From: Clostridiales bacterium
GTDB lineage: Bacteria; Bacillota; Clostridia; Oscillospirales; Oscillospiraceae
Assembly: GCA_018374635.1 (NCBI GenBank)
Contig: JAHAEW010000004.1
Span: 11,141 to 75,140, forward strand
Reading direction: 5' to 3'
DNA length: 64,000 nucleotides
In this document: piece by piece, positions 1-8,451 of the stretch
Layout: each line of letters begins with the position of its first letter
Numbering within the stretch: the stretch's first letter is position 1
Translations under genes and position numbers: made by a program
Notes under the pieces: model-generated
The model's input: only the letters and a program-made list of their open reading frames with translations
Told to the model about the DNA's origin: nothing
The model's database searches: none

Positions 1-422
1 GCGGCGTCGCCGGTGACGCCGTAATACTCGGCGTTGGCAATGGCGTAGAAGCCCTCGGAGAAGCAGTAGCGGCGCTGGCGCAGGGGCTTGCCCTCGGCGG
101 TGACGGTGAAGTACATCCGGTTGCCGGCCTCCCGGTTGATGCAGTGGGCCTCCATAAAATCCAGACAGCTCTTGCTGGCCTGGAGCCACTCCTCCTTCAC
201 CCCGTACTGGCGGCACAGGTAGGCGAACATCCAGGCACAGCGCCCCTGCATCCAGACGCTCTTATCGGTGGAATAGATCTCGCCCTTGCGGTCCAGACAG
301 GTGTACACGCCGCCGTTGACGTGGTCCATGCCGTTTTTCAGCCAGAAGTTGACGCAGATGTCCAGTTCCTCCTTGATCCACTTCTGATGGGCCTCAAGGC
401 GCTCTCTCATAGCAGTATCCAT
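1..422 (-). CDS. N-acylglucosamine 2-epimerase family protein (3' end outside window)
   Basis: The minus-strand reading frame from the ATG at 422 runs off the window after 140 codons. The visible part reads as the N-terminal half of an AGE/renin-binding-protein barrel, with the stretches GGVYTCLDRKGEIYSTDKSV and MQGRCAWMFAYL typical of the family. These enzymes interconvert N-acetylmannosamine and N-acetylglucosamine or related sugars in the cytoplasm. The start is supported by an AGGAAGG ribosome-binding site upstream. It is divergent from a ROK-type sugar kinase, which suggests an amino-sugar or sialic-acid catabolic locus continuing to the left. The exact substrate cannot be told, because cellobiose 2-epimerases share the fold. 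Confidence 0.82.
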   Translation of the reverse strand, partial: MDTAMRERLEAHQKWIKEELDICVNFWLKNGMDHVNGGVYTCLDRKGEIYSTDKSVWMQGRCAWMFAYLCRQYGVKEEWLQASKSCLDFMEAHCINREAGNRMYFTVTAEGKPLRQRRYCFSEGFYAIANAEYYGVTGDA

Positions 423-503
423 AACTTCGTTCCGCCTTCCTTTTGATACAAATTGCATAATGGACGGGGGCTTGAAACAGGCTTCCCTTTCCTTATCGGC
501 TAT

Positions 504-533
504 ATCATACCGTTGAAAGTAACTTTCAGTCAA
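504..533 (-). promoter_or_regulatory. Sigma-A promoter of the epimerase gene
   Basis: On the minus strand a TTGACT -35 box (528-533) and a TATGAT -10 box (504-509) are separated by 18 bases. They lie about 80 bases upstream of the epimerase ATG. A perfect 15-base palindrome fills the spacer (see separate entry). On the plus strand a TTGACA at 575-580 points at the kinase gene, but no -10 box lies at normal distance (TATAAG at 602 is 21 bases away). Confidence 0.7.
514..528. promoter_or_regulatory. Perfect palindrome TGAAAGT-A-ACTTTCA, candidate operator
   Basis: Two 7-base arms around a central A form an uninterrupted dyad between the -35 and -10 boxes of the epimerase promoter. A bound protein would block RNA polymerase there. 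TGAAA/TTTCA half-sites are of the kind used by RpiR-family sugar-phosphate regulators. The regulator is not in the window, so the family assignment is inference. Confidence 0.55.
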
Positions 534-673
534 TAGCTTCTTTGAAACTTTTTTCGATTTTTCCCGGAAATCCCTTGACAGATTGAAAAAAACTGATAGC
601 CTATAAGTGGATAAATTTGATGGGCGGCACAAAAAAATGTCCCCAAATGATACATTCAAGGAGGAGGATACCG

Positions 674-2047
674 ATGAAACACCTCGGCATTGACGTTTCC
701 GTTCGTAATCTCCCTGAGCTGGACCCCAACTACATTCCGCTCTTCCCCTTTTATGAGTCCTTTCTGAAGGGCGCCTCCAAGCCCCTGGACATCGCGGTGG
801 AGCGCTCTGCCGGTCAGGTGGCCGTCTATAAGACCTTCATTCACGGTACTCCCGAGATGGCTGAGGCTGACCTCTACTATGTGGACCGCATCATTAAGAC
901 CCTGCTGTGGCTCAAGGGCGGCTTCAAGGTCTATATCGCCGGCGACAAGGCCATCTATGAGGCCATCCACAAGACCTACTCCAAGGAGGGCGCCCGCGCC
1001 TTTGATGAGAATTTCATGGCCGGCGTCTATGAGCATCCCTTCGAGGTGGTCTACTGCGACGCCGTTCCCGCTGAGGTGAGCAAGTCCGAGGCCATCGGCC
1101 GCCACATGAACGGCTGCCGCATCGGTTTTGACGCCGGCGGAAGCGACCGAAAGGTCTCTGCCGTCATCGACGGCGAGCCCGTGTTCTCTGAAGAAGTGGT
1201 GTGGTTCCCCAAGACCAACTCCGACCCCGACTACCACTACCAGGGCATTGTGGACGCCATGAAGTCTGCCGCCGCCCATATGCCCCGGGTAGACGCCATC
1301 GGCGTGTCCTCCGCCGGCATCTACATCGGCAACCGCACCATGGTGGCCTCTCTGTTCCTGAAGGTCGGCAAAGAAGACTTTGACGCCAAGGTGAAGGACA
1401 TCTACATCCGCGCCGCCAAGGAGTTTGGCGATGTGCCCATTGTGGTGGCCAACGACGGCGACGTGTCCGCCCTGGCCGGCGCCATGAGCCTGGAGGAGAA
1501 CAACGTCCTGGGCATTGCCATGGGCACCAGCGAGGCCGTTGGCTTCGTGGATGACAAGGGCAACATCACCGGCTGGCTCAACGAGCTGGCTTTCGTCCCC
1601 GTGGACGCCGCCCCCACCGCCATGGTGGACGAGTGGTCCGGCGACATCGGCTGCGGCGTGAAGTACTTCTCCCAGGATTCCGTCATCAAGCTGGCCCCCG
1701 CCGCCGGCATCGAGCTGGACGAATCCCTCTCCCCCGCCGAGAAGCTCAAGGTGGTGCAGGGCCTCATGGAGAAGGACGACGACCGCGCCGCCGCCATCTA
1801 CCGCTCCATCGGCGTGTATCTGGGCCATGCCCTGCGCCTGTACTATCACTTCTACGGATTCAAGCACATCCTGCTGCTGGGCCGGGTGATGTCCGGCAAG
1901 GGCGGCGACATCGTACTGGCCGAGGCCAAGCGTGTACTGGCCGAGGAGTATGCCGACATCGCTTCCAAGATCAATCCCACCCTGCCCGACGAGAAGGCCC
2001 GCCGGGTAGGCCAGTCTGTGGCCGCCGCCTCCCTGCCCGAGTTTTGA
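674..2047 (+). CDS. ROK-type sugar kinase (ASKHA ATPase)
   Basis: A 457-residue cytoplasmic protein with an actin-like kinase core in its last two thirds. The phosphate-1 loop GFDAGGSDRK sits near residue 158, followed by GVSSAG, the VVANDGDVSALAG segment and the GIAMGTSEAVGF phosphate-2 loop. The first 150 residues form an extension not usual in ROK glucokinases (about 300 residues). The start at 674 follows an AAGGAGGAGGAT site. The frame is open back to 617, but no second site is seen. It is divergent from the 2-epimerase gene, so phosphorylation of ManNAc or a related amino sugar is a reasonable guess. The substrate is not shown. A strong terminator follows. Confidence 0.72.
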   Translation: MKHLGIDVSVRNLPELDPNYIPLFPFYESFLKGASKPLDIAVERSAGQVAVYKTFIHGTPEMAEADLYYVDRIIKTLLWLKGGFKVYIAGDKAIYEAIHKTYSKEGARAFDENFMAGVYEHPFEVVYCDAVPAEVSKSEAIGRHMNGCRIGFDAGGSDRKVSAVIDGEPVFSEEVVWFPKTNSDPDYHYQGIVDAMKSAAAHMPRVDAIGVSSAGIYIGNRTMVASLFLKVGKEDFDAKVKDIYIRAAKEFGDVPIVVANDGDVSALAGAMSLEENNVLGIAMGTSEAVGFVDDKGNITGWLNELAFVPVDAAPTAMVDEWSGDIGCGVKYFSQDSVIKLAPAAGIELDESLSPAEKLKVVQGLMEKDDDRAAAIYRSIGVYLGHALRLYYHFYGFKHILLLGRVMSGKGGDIVLAEAKRVLAEEYADIASKINPTLPDEKARRVGQSVAAASLPEF

Positions 2048-2068
2048 TCCGGCCACGCCATAACAAGC

Positions 2069-2108
2069 AAAAACATCCGGCTCTCCCTGTGGAGAGCCGG
2101 ATGTTTTT
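2069..2108. terminator. Bidirectional intrinsic terminator
   Basis: An 18-bp perfect stem (2069-2086 with 2091-2108) with a 4-base loop is flanked by A-rich and T-rich tracts on both sides. It lies between the convergent kinase gene and the DUF624 gene and can end both transcripts. Confidence 0.9.
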
Positions 2109-2123
2109 GTATGCCCAAACGGG

Positions 2124-2837
2124 TCAGCGCAGATACCAGGGCCGCTCCTCCGGATCATCCGGCAGCCCCTCCTCCGGGATGGTATAGGGGCGGAAGATCC
2201 GCTCCAGCAGCAGGGAGGCCGCCAGTCCGGTCAGCGCGGGGACCAGGAGCAGGGGCGCCAGATAGCGTGCCGACACCAGCCCTGCCGCCAGCAGCAGCAC
2301 CCCCAGCACCAGGGTGGACGGGAGATGTCCCAGCGCCAGCCGGAGAGACAGGCTTAGAGCCCCCCACCCCCCCTGGCTGAACCGGGAGATCACCGGGAAT
2401 ACATAGCCCAGCACCCCCAGCAGTACCAGAGTCACCAGCCCATAGACCAGCAGCAGGGACATGGCCGGCCGGCTGCCTGCCAGGGCCATCTGGTAGACCA
2501 CATACAGCCCCCCCAGCACAAACTGTCCCAACACCAGACACACCAGCCCGCTCAGAAAGCTCACCTTGAAATTGCTCTTCAGGCACTCCAGAAAGTTCCG
2601 GAAGGGATGGGGCTCCCCCTTCCGGATGCACTTGACCAGCGTATAGTAAAGGGCCGTGGTGGCCGGGCCGGCCGTGACCACGGGAATGCACAGCGCCACC
2701 CAGAGCAGGCTCAGGGCCGCCAGATTGAAAATCAGGTCAATGGTCTGAAAAAAACCGTTTTGGGGATCAAAGATACTGCGCCACACACCGATGTCCTCCT
2801 TGTGGTCCTCCGGGCATCCGTCCAGGGCCCGGTCCAT
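2124..2837 (-). CDS. DUF624 (YesL-like) integral membrane protein
   Basis: A 237-residue protein. Its opening domain has the DUF624 pattern: an N-terminal FDPQNGFFQTIDLIFNLAAL segment, then LCIPVVTAGPATTALYYTL. About five hydrophobic segments follow, with a short polar tail. YesL-type proteins sit beside carbohydrate ABC transporters and two-component systems in Firmicutes, but their biochemical role is unknown. Here it is a single gene convergent with the sugar kinase. The ATG at 2837 has only a weak upstream site (AGGATAGAAT). The 23 residues before the first conserved segment look non-conserved, so the true start could be internal. The family call is firm; the function is not known. Confidence 0.75.
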   Translation of the reverse strand: MDRALDGCPEDHKEDIGVWRSIFDPQNGFFQTIDLIFNLAALSLLWVALCIPVVTAGPATTALYYTLVKCIRKGEPHPFRNFLECLKSNFKVSFLSGLVCLVLGQFVLGGLYVVYQMALAGSRPAMSLLLVYGLVTLVLLGVLGYVFPVISRFSQGGWGALSLSLRLALGHLPSTLVLGVLLLAAGLVSARYLAPLLLVPALTGLAASLLLERIFRPYTIPEEGLPDDPEERPWYLR

Positions 2838-2876
2838 CTGATGGAATGTATTCTATCCTATTTCCCGGAAAACGTC

Positions 2877-2905
2877 AAATGCCGCGGGATGACCCGCGGC
2901 ATTTT
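2877..2905. terminator. GC-rich hairpin with short T run
   Basis: AAATGCCGCGGG pairs perfectly with CCCGCGGCATTT around an ATGA loop, followed on the plus strand by TTTCCTCGCCTTTT. It sits in the roughly 290-base gap between the DUF624 start and the downstream plus-strand gene, where no transcript obviously ends. Apart from this hairpin I see no gene in the gap. Confidence 0.45.
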
Positions 2906-3130
2906 CCTCGCCTTTTCCTCACGCCCGCCTGCGGCGGCGCGTCTCCCCTCAGGAGATAAAGTCATTATATGTCTTTTCTGTTCCCTGTCAACCCATTTTC
3001 CGCCCTATTTCTTCCATCTCTATTGTATTTTTCGATAAAGCCCCCTCCCTTCTTCCCTTTTTGCCCGGTTTCGACTAAGATAATGTCTGCCGCATCGGCA
3101 ACAAATCATGGACAGGAGCTGGACAGGCGG

Positions 3131-3727
3131 ATGGATATGGAACAGAGAGATACATTGGGTGTGGTCATGGGCCGCTTCCAGGGGCTGCACCTGGGGCATA
3201 TGGAATACCTGCTGGCAGGGGCGGAGCGCTGTGAACATCTTCTGGTGGGCGTGACTCACTTCGACCCCTGGGAACACGCGCCGGAGCTGCTCCGGGATCT
3301 GAGCCGCATGGACGCCGCGGCCAATCCCTTCACCTACTATGAACGCCTGTCCATGCTCCGGGACGCACTCACCGAGGCCGGCCTTCCCCGGGAGCGCTTT
3401 GATCTTGTCCCCTTCCCCATTGAGCACCCGGAGCGCATCCCCGAGTTCATTCCCCGGGAGGCTGTGTGCTATGTGACCATCTACGACCAGTGGGGATACC
3501 ACAAGCGTCAGGTCCTGACCGATCTTGGCTTTCCGACCCGGGTCCTCTGGGTGCGGGATGACAGCCAGCGCCTCACCAGCGGAACGGAGGTCCGCCGGCG
3601 GATCGCGGAGGGAAAGCCCTGGTCCCACCTGGTCCCGCCCGCGGTATCCCGGTATCTGCTGGAACACGGCCTGGTCCAGCGTCTGGCTGCCGGTATCCGG
3701 CCGGAGGACTCAGACACCTCCAGGTAG
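3131..3727 (+). CDS. Nicotinamide-nucleotide adenylyltransferase-like nucleotidyltransferase
   Basis: About 198 residues with the HxGH nucleotidyltransferase signature (VVMGRFQGLHLGHMEYL) at the N-terminus and a C-terminal TSGTEVRRRI, matching the ISSTxxR-type motif. GRFQ followed by HxGH is typical of the archaeal-type NMN adenylyltransferases (NadM) that join NMN and ATP to make NAD. The frame is open further upstream. The start at 3131 was chosen because the family begins immediately before GRFQ; an AGGAG lies 13 bases upstream and AGGCGG is directly adjacent. An ATG at 3137 is an alternative. The gene is followed by a terminator shared with hemL. NadM-like pyrophosphorylases with other nucleotides cannot be excluded. 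Confidence 0.72.
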   Translation: MDMEQRDTLGVVMGRFQGLHLGHMEYLLAGAERCEHLLVGVTHFDPWEHAPELLRDLSRMDAAANPFTYYERLSMLRDALTEAGLPRERFDLVPFPIEHPERIPEFIPREAVCYVTIYDQWGYHKRQVLTDLGFPTRVLWVRDDSQRLTSGTEVRRRIAEGKPWSHLVPPAVSRYLLEHGLVQRLAAGIRPEDSDTSR

Positions 3728-3728
3728 A

Positions 3729-3772
3729 AGGAGACGCCGCAGAACGCTTTGTTCCGCGGCGTCTCCTGTTTT
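3729..3772. terminator. Shared terminator of the adenylyltransferase gene and the hem/cbi block
   Basis: AGGAGACGCCGC pairs with GCGGCGTCTCCT around an imperfect inner stem, followed by GTTTTAT on the plus strand. It lies between two convergent genes only 50 bases apart and would end both the plus-strand gene and the long minus-strand tetrapyrrole operon. Confidence 0.85.
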
Positions 3773-3777
3773 ATCAA

Positions 3778-5070
3778 TTACAGCGCGGCAAATACCTCGT
3801 CCGCCGCAACGCGGGTCTGCTCCAGCAGCTCCCCGGTATGGGCCGCCGAGAGGAACATGGCTTCAAACTGGGCTGGGGCCAGATAGACGCCCCGCTCCAG
3901 CATCCCGGCAAAATACCGGGCGTACATCCCCACGTCGCTCCCCTTGGCGTCCACAAAGGTACTCACGCTGCTGGGCGTGAAGAAGGGAGAGAGCAGGCTG
4001 CCGATCTGGTTGATGGAGACCCCCACCCCGTGTTTTTCCGCCAGTGCCCGGAACTCCCGGGCCAGCCAGAGGGCTTTTTCCTCGATCATGGAATAGATCT
4101 CCGGATGGCTCTTCAGCCAGCTCAGCTGGGCCAGTCCCGCGGCCATGGCCACCGGGTTGCCGCTGAGGGTGCCCGCCTGATAGACCGGGCCGCAGGGGGC
4201 CACCTCCTCCATCAGTTCCCGCCGGGCGCAGTAGGCCCCCACCGGCATGCCGCCGCCGATGATCTTTCCAAAGGTCACGATGTCGGCCCGCACGCCGAAA
4301 TAGGCCTGGGCTCCGCCCAGCGCCAGCCGGAAGCCGGTGATGACCTCGTCGAAGACCAGCAGGGCCCCATATTTGTCGCACAGGGTCCGCAGACCGCTCA
4401 GGAAGCCGGGCGCGGGGTTCACCACGCCCATGTTGGCCGCCACAGGCTCCACAATGACGCAGGCCACCTCGTTCCGGTTGGCCTCCAGCAGACGCTCCAC
4501 GCTGTCCAGGTCGTTGAACTGGGCCGTCAGGGTGTGGCGCACCACGTCCTGGGGCACACCTGCCGAGGTGGGATGCCCTCCCGCCAGCGCGGAGGACCCC
4601 GCCCCCACCAGCAGGCAGTCGCTGTGCCCGTGGTAGCAGCCCTCAAACTTGATGATCTTATCCCGTCCGGTGGCTCCCCGGGCCAGGCGGATGGCTGACA
4701 TGACGGCCTCTGTTCCCGAGTTGACCATGCGCACCATCTCGATGTTGGGGACCAGCTCCACCATGAGCTGGGCGATCTCCACTTCCCGCCCGGTGGGCGC
4801 GCCGAAGCTCAGTCCGTCCTTGACGGCCCGCTCCACCGCCTCCCGGATGACCGGGTGGTTGTGGCCCAGAATCATGGGCCCCCAGGAGCAGACATAGTCG
4901 ATATAGCCGCGCCCCTCCACGTCATAGATATATGGGCCATTGGCACGGGCAATGAAGCGGGGCGCCATGTCCACCGCGCGGAAGGCCCGCACCGGAGAGT
5001 TGACGCCGCCGGGGAGCACCTTGAGGGCCTCCGCAAAGAGCTCCTGAGAGGTTGTGCGCCGGTTCATCAT
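3778..5070 (-). CDS. hemL: Glutamate-1-semialdehyde 2,1-aminomutase
   Basis: A 430-residue PLP enzyme converting glutamate-1-semialdehyde to 5-aminolevulinate, the second step of the C5 pathway. Diagnostic stretches are LPGGVNSPVRAF near the N-terminus, the cofactor segment LVFDEVITGFR and the lysine motif FGKIIGGGMPVGAY. The length is normal for the family. The ATG at 5070 overlaps the hemB stop (ATGATGA), so it is translated by coupling; longer upstream readings are other-frame extension into hemB. It is the last gene of the minus-strand tetrapyrrole/cobalamin block and is followed at once by a terminator. With HemA it supplies 5-aminolevulinate for corrin synthesis. Confidence 0.96.
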   Translation of the reverse strand: MMNRRTTSQELFAEALKVLPGGVNSPVRAFRAVDMAPRFIARANGPYIYDVEGRGYIDYVCSWGPMILGHNHPVIREAVERAVKDGLSFGAPTGREVEIAQLMVELVPNIEMVRMVNSGTEAVMSAIRLARGATGRDKIIKFEGCYHGHSDCLLVGAGSSALAGGHPTSAGVPQDVVRHTLTAQFNDLDSVERLLEANRNEVACVIVEPVAANMGVVNPAPGFLSGLRTLCDKYGALLVFDEVITGFRLALGGAQAYFGVRADIVTFGKIIGGGMPVGAYCARRELMEEVAPCGPVYQAGTLSGNPVAMAAGLAQLSWLKSHPEIYSMIEEKALWLAREFRALAEKHGVGVSINQIGSLLSPFFTPSSVSTFVDAKGSDVGMYARYFAGMLERGVYLAPAQFEAMFLSAAHTGELLEQTRVAADEVFAAL

Positions 5071-6050
5071 CCGATCTCCCCCTTCCGCATGGCGTCGGCC
5101 AGTTCTTTGGCGTAGTAGGTGATGAGCATATCGGCCCCTGCCCGGAAGATGGACACGGCGCTCTCGCACATGACCCGGTGCTCGTCGATGAGGCCCTCCC
5201 GGGCCGCCGCTTTGATCATGGCGTACTCCCCCGACACCTGGTAGGCGCACAGGGGCAGGCGGAAGGCGTCGGCGCACTCCCGGATCACGTCCAGGTAGGG
5301 GAGCGCGGGCTTGACCATCAGCAGGTCGGCCCCCTCCTCCACATCCAGCGCACACTCCTTGAGGGCCTCTTTCCGGTTATGGGGGTCCATCTGGTAGCCC
5401 TTCCGGTCCCCAAAGGAGGGAGCCGAGCCGGCCGCCGCCCGAAAGGGACCGTAAAAGGCCGAGGCATACTTGGCCGAGTAGGACAGGATGGGTACATTCT
5501 GAAACCCGTGCTCGTCCAGTCTGGCCCGGATGGCCGTCACACGGCCGTCCATCATGTCGGAGGGGGCCACCATATCGGCGCCCGCCCGGGCGTGGGAGAG
5601 CGCCGTCCTGGCCAGCAGCTCCAGCGTGGCGTCGTTGTCCACGCTGTGGCCGCACAGAGTCCCGCAGTGGCCGTGGTCGGTGTACTCGCACATGCACACG
5701 TCGGTGATGACATAGAAGTCGGGATAGGACCGCTTGATGAGGCGCACCGCCTCCTGCACCACGCCGTGCTCATCCCAGGCGGAGGAGCCCGTGGCGTCCT
5801 TGTGCTCCGGCAGGCCAAAGAGGATGCACCGGCCCACTCCGTGGGCCAGACAGTCCTCCACCGCCCGTCCCACGCTGTCCAGCCCGTAGTGGAGCTGTCC
5901 CTCCAGCGAGGGGATGGGGCGCGTGCCCGTCAGGGTCTCGTCCACAAAGATAGGATAGATCAGGCTGTCGGGCGAGAGACGGGTCTCCCGGCACAGCCTC
6001 CGGATGCTCTCATTGCCCCGCAGGCGGCGGGGCCGAATGCTCAGGTCCAT
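5067..6050 (-). CDS. hemB: Porphobilinogen synthase (delta-aminolevulinate dehydratase)
   Basis: A 327-residue cytoplasmic enzyme that condenses two 5-aminolevulinate molecules. The two active-site lysines are visible in YSAKYASAFYGPFR and MVKPALPYLDVI. The cysteine-rich DVCMCEYTDHGHCGTLCG segment is the zinc-binding form rather than the magnesium-dependent form. The AAGGAGG site 8 bases before the ATG at 6050 fixes the start. The stop overlaps the hemL start, and 39 bases separate it from the cobA/hemD fusion upstream, giving one operon that runs hemA-sirC-hemC-cobA/hemD-hemB-hemL. Confidence 0.96.
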   Translation of the reverse strand: MDLSIRPRRLRGNESIRRLCRETRLSPDSLIYPIFVDETLTGTRPIPSLEGQLHYGLDSVGRAVEDCLAHGVGRCILFGLPEHKDATGSSAWDEHGVVQEAVRLIKRSYPDFYVITDVCMCEYTDHGHCGTLCGHSVDNDATLELLARTALSHARAGADMVAPSDMMDGRVTAIRARLDEHGFQNVPILSYSAKYASAFYGPFRAAAGSAPSFGDRKGYQMDPHNRKEALKECALDVEEGADLLMVKPALPYLDVIRECADAFRLPLCAYQVSGEYAMIKAAAREGLIDEHRVMCESAVSIFRAGADMLITYYAKELADAMRKGEIG

Positions 6051-6089
6051 GGAAATGGCCTCCTTGTTTTTCTTGCTTGTCAGACGGAC

Positions 6090-7589
6090 TCAGCCTTGGG
6101 AGAGGGCGCACTCCACCGCACACGCGGTCAGGGCCTCCAGGGTGGCCGAGCGGGCTACCTGGACTGGGATACCGCTGCGCCGGGCCTCGGCGGCGGTCTG
6201 CTCCCCGATGCACACGCCGGTGATGCGGGAGAGGTCGGCCCCCGCCCCCACTGTGGCGAGAAATCCCTTTACCGTGGAGGCCGAAGTAAAGGTCACCAGA
6301 TCCACCCGGCCCTCCTCCACCGCCTCCCGCAGAGCCTGGCTCCGGGGATTGCGGCAGCAGGTCTCATAGATAGCCACGTCGTTATATTCCAGTTTAGCGC
6401 GTTCCAGCGCCTGCGTCAAGGCGGGGGACCCATCCCGGGCGCGCAGAAGGAGGACCCTTCCCCTGGCCCGGGCGGCCAGCGCCTCCCCCAGATGGGCCGC
6501 GTCGTATACCTCCGGGACCAGGTCAGCCCGCAGTCCGTGTCCGGCCAGAGCACGGGCCGTCCCCGGCCCGATGGCGGCCAAACGCACCCCGGCCAGCGCT
6601 CTGGCGTCCAGGCCCAGCCGCTCCAGGGCCGCCCAGAGAAACCCCGCCCCCGCCGGACTGGTGAGGGCCAGCCACTCATACCGCTCCAGCTGTCCCAGCG
6701 CCTCCTCCATCTCGGGACAGGGCGAAAGGGGGATGGTCTCGATGCAGGGGCACTCCCAAACCCGGGCCCCCAGCGCGCGCAGCCGCCCGGTCAGCGTTCC
6801 CGCGCGCTCCCGGGGCCGGGTGACCACCACCTGCCTGCCCCGCAGGGGGAGATGGCCGAACCAGTCAAATTCCTCCGCCAGGGCGCACACGCCCCCTACC
6901 ACGATGACGGCAGGGCTGCGCACCTCTGCCGCGGCCACCCGGGCGGGCAGCTCTTTCAGGGTGGCGGAGAGGCGCCGCTGGTCGGGGGTCGTCCCCCGCT
7001 CCACCACGGCGGCCGGGGTGGAGCCGTCCATTCCGGCCGCCAGGAGTCCGGCGCAGATGTCCGGAAGGGCCGACACGCCCATCAGAAAGACCAGGGTGCC
7101 CTTCGTGCGGCACAGGGCCTCAAAGTCGATCTCCAGCTTCTCCCCCGCCCGGCGGTGGCCGGTGATGATGTGGAGGGAGGAGCAGAAATCCCGGTGGGTC
7201 ACCGGGATACCCGCGTAGGCCGGGGCCGCAATGGCCGAGGTGATGCCGGGCACCTCCTCAAAGGGGACGCCGTTCCGGGCCAGGAGCTCCAGCTCCTCCC
7301 CGCCCCGTCCGAAGAGGAAGGGGTCGCCTCCCTTGAGACGGACCACCACCTGGTTCCCGCTCCCCTCCTCCAGGAGGATGCGGTTGATCTCCTCCTGGGG
7401 CACGGGGTGGCATCCGGCGTTCTTGCCCACGTCGATGCGCCGGGCCCCCGCCGGGATGAGATCCAGAATGGCGGGGCTCACCAGGCGGTCATAGACCACT
7501 ACGTCGGCCTGTTCCAAAGCTTCCCGCCCCTTGACGGTGAGCAGACCCGGATCTCCGGGGCCGGCTCCGACCAGAATCACCTTACCCAT
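6090..7589 (-). CDS. cobA-hemD: Uroporphyrinogen-III C-methyltransferase / uroporphyrinogen-III synthase fusion
   Basis: A 499-residue bifunctional protein. Residues 1-240 are the SAM-dependent methyltransferase (VGAGPGDPGLLTVKG, RLKGGDPFLFGRGGEE), which makes precorrin-2. From about 255 to the end is a HemD domain (GRQVVVTRPRERAGTL, LALTSPAGAGFLWAALERLG, FTSASTVKGF), which cyclises hydroxymethylbilane. Such CobA-HemD fusions are common in clostridia and commit tetrapyrrole flow to siroheme and cobalamin. The ATG at 7589 overlaps the end of hemC by 8 bases. The frame is open upstream, but the methyltransferase signature begins at this ATG. Confidence 0.95.
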   Translation of the reverse strand: MGKVILVGAGPGDPGLLTVKGREALEQADVVVYDRLVSPAILDLIPAGARRIDVGKNAGCHPVPQEEINRILLEEGSGNQVVVRLKGGDPFLFGRGGEELELLARNGVPFEEVPGITSAIAAPAYAGIPVTHRDFCSSLHIITGHRRAGEKLEIDFEALCRTKGTLVFLMGVSALPDICAGLLAAGMDGSTPAAVVERGTTPDQRRLSATLKELPARVAAAEVRSPAVIVVGGVCALAEEFDWFGHLPLRGRQVVVTRPRERAGTLTGRLRALGARVWECPCIETIPLSPCPEMEEALGQLERYEWLALTSPAGAGFLWAALERLGLDARALAGVRLAAIGPGTARALAGHGLRADLVPEVYDAAHLGEALAARARGRVLLLRARDGSPALTQALERAKLEYNDVAIYETCCRNPRSQALREAVEEGRVDLVTFTSASTVKGFLATVGAGADLSRITGVCIGEQTAAEARRSGIPVQVARSATLEALTACAVECALSQG

Positions 7590-8451
7590 GGCGTTTCTCC
7601 TCCTTGCTCCGCGTGCCCAGGCGGCTGCCCAGGTTCTCGGCCTCCCGGCGGCTCCCCCGGATGGTGTGCCGCCGGCCGGTCTCATCCATGCCGGTGAGGA
7701 GGAGCTCCTCCCCCTCGATCACGGCGTAAGCCGCCACCGGGGAGGAACATCCTCCGTCCAGCTCCCGCACAAAGGCCCGCTCGGCCAGGGCGCAGTCCCG
7801 GGCGTCCGGGTCGTTGAGTCCCTCCAGCCACGCCGGGGCGTCCCGCCGGGTCTGGACGGCCAGGATGCCCTGCCCGGCGGCGGGGAGCATCTCCTCAGGC
7901 GAGAAATACCGGGCGATGCGCCCCTCCAGCCCCAGGCGGCGCAGCCCCGCGGCCGCCAGGACCAGAGCGCCGTATTCCCCGCTGTCCAGCTTGCGCAACC
8001 GGGTCTGAACATTGCCCCGGACCGGCCGGACCTCCGTTCCCGGGAAGAGGCCCGCCAGCTGGATCGCCCGCCGCCGGCTGGCGCAGCCGATGGGCTTTGC
8101 CGGGTCCAGCTCCGCCGCGCCCTCGGGCAGCACCAGCACATCCCGTGGGTCGGCCCGGCGGGGAAAGGCCACCACCGGCAGATCCGGATGGGTCTCCATG
8201 GGCAGGTCCTTGAGACTGTGGACGGTAATATCCACCCGCCCTTCCAGCAGGGCCGCGTCCAGCTCCCGGACGAAGAGCCCCTTTCCCCCCACCTGGTCCA
8301 GCGTCCGGTCCAGGATCTTGTCCCCGGTGGTCTTCATGGTCACCAGCTCCAGCTCCACACCGGGACAGAGGGCGCGCATGGCCTCCATTACCAGTTCGGA
8401 CTGCCGGACCGCCAGCAGGCTCTCCCGGCTTCCGATACGGATCACGCTCAT
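7582..8451 (-). CDS. hemC: Hydroxymethylbilane synthase (porphobilinogen deaminase)
   Basis: A 289-residue enzyme that polymerises four porphobilinogens. It has the N-terminal IRIGSRESLLAVRQSE motif, the substrate segment VHSLKDLPMETHPDL, and the dipyrromethane-cofactor cysteine in ELDGGCSSPVAAYA. The ATG at 8451 forms an ATGA overlap with the sirC stop and follows a GGAGGAGTGGAA site. An in-frame GTG two codons earlier is less likely. The cobA/hemD start lies inside its last codons. It is part of the hemA-sirC-hemC-cobA/hemD-hemB-hemL run. Confidence 0.96.
   Translation of the reverse strand: MSVIRIGSRESLLAVRQSELVMEAMRALCPGVELELVTMKTTGDKILDRTLDQVGGKGLFVRELDAALLEGRVDITVHSLKDLPMETHPDLPVVAFPRRADPRDVLVLPEGAAELDPAKPIGCASRRRAIQLAGLFPGTEVRPVRGNVQTRLRKLDSGEYGALVLAAAGLRRLGLEGRIARYFSPEEMLPAAGQGILAVQTRRDAPAWLEGLNDPDARDCALAERAFVRELDGGCSSPVAAYAVIEGEELLLTGMDETGRRHTIRGSRREAENLGSRLGTRSKEEKRHG

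Noticed and set aside
575..607. Plus-strand promoter TTGACA...TATAAG for the ROK kinase
   Set aside because: The two boxes are 21 bases apart, too far for a normal sigma-A promoter, and no better -10 lies at 16-18 bases.
5052..7697. Plus-strand open frame of about 880 codons, and several similar long frames opposite cbi, kdp and rpl genes
   Set aside because: They lie antisense to well-identified genes, consist of low-complexity Gly/Pro/Arg/His-rich translations and lack ribosome-binding sites. They come from the GC-rich third positions of the true genes.
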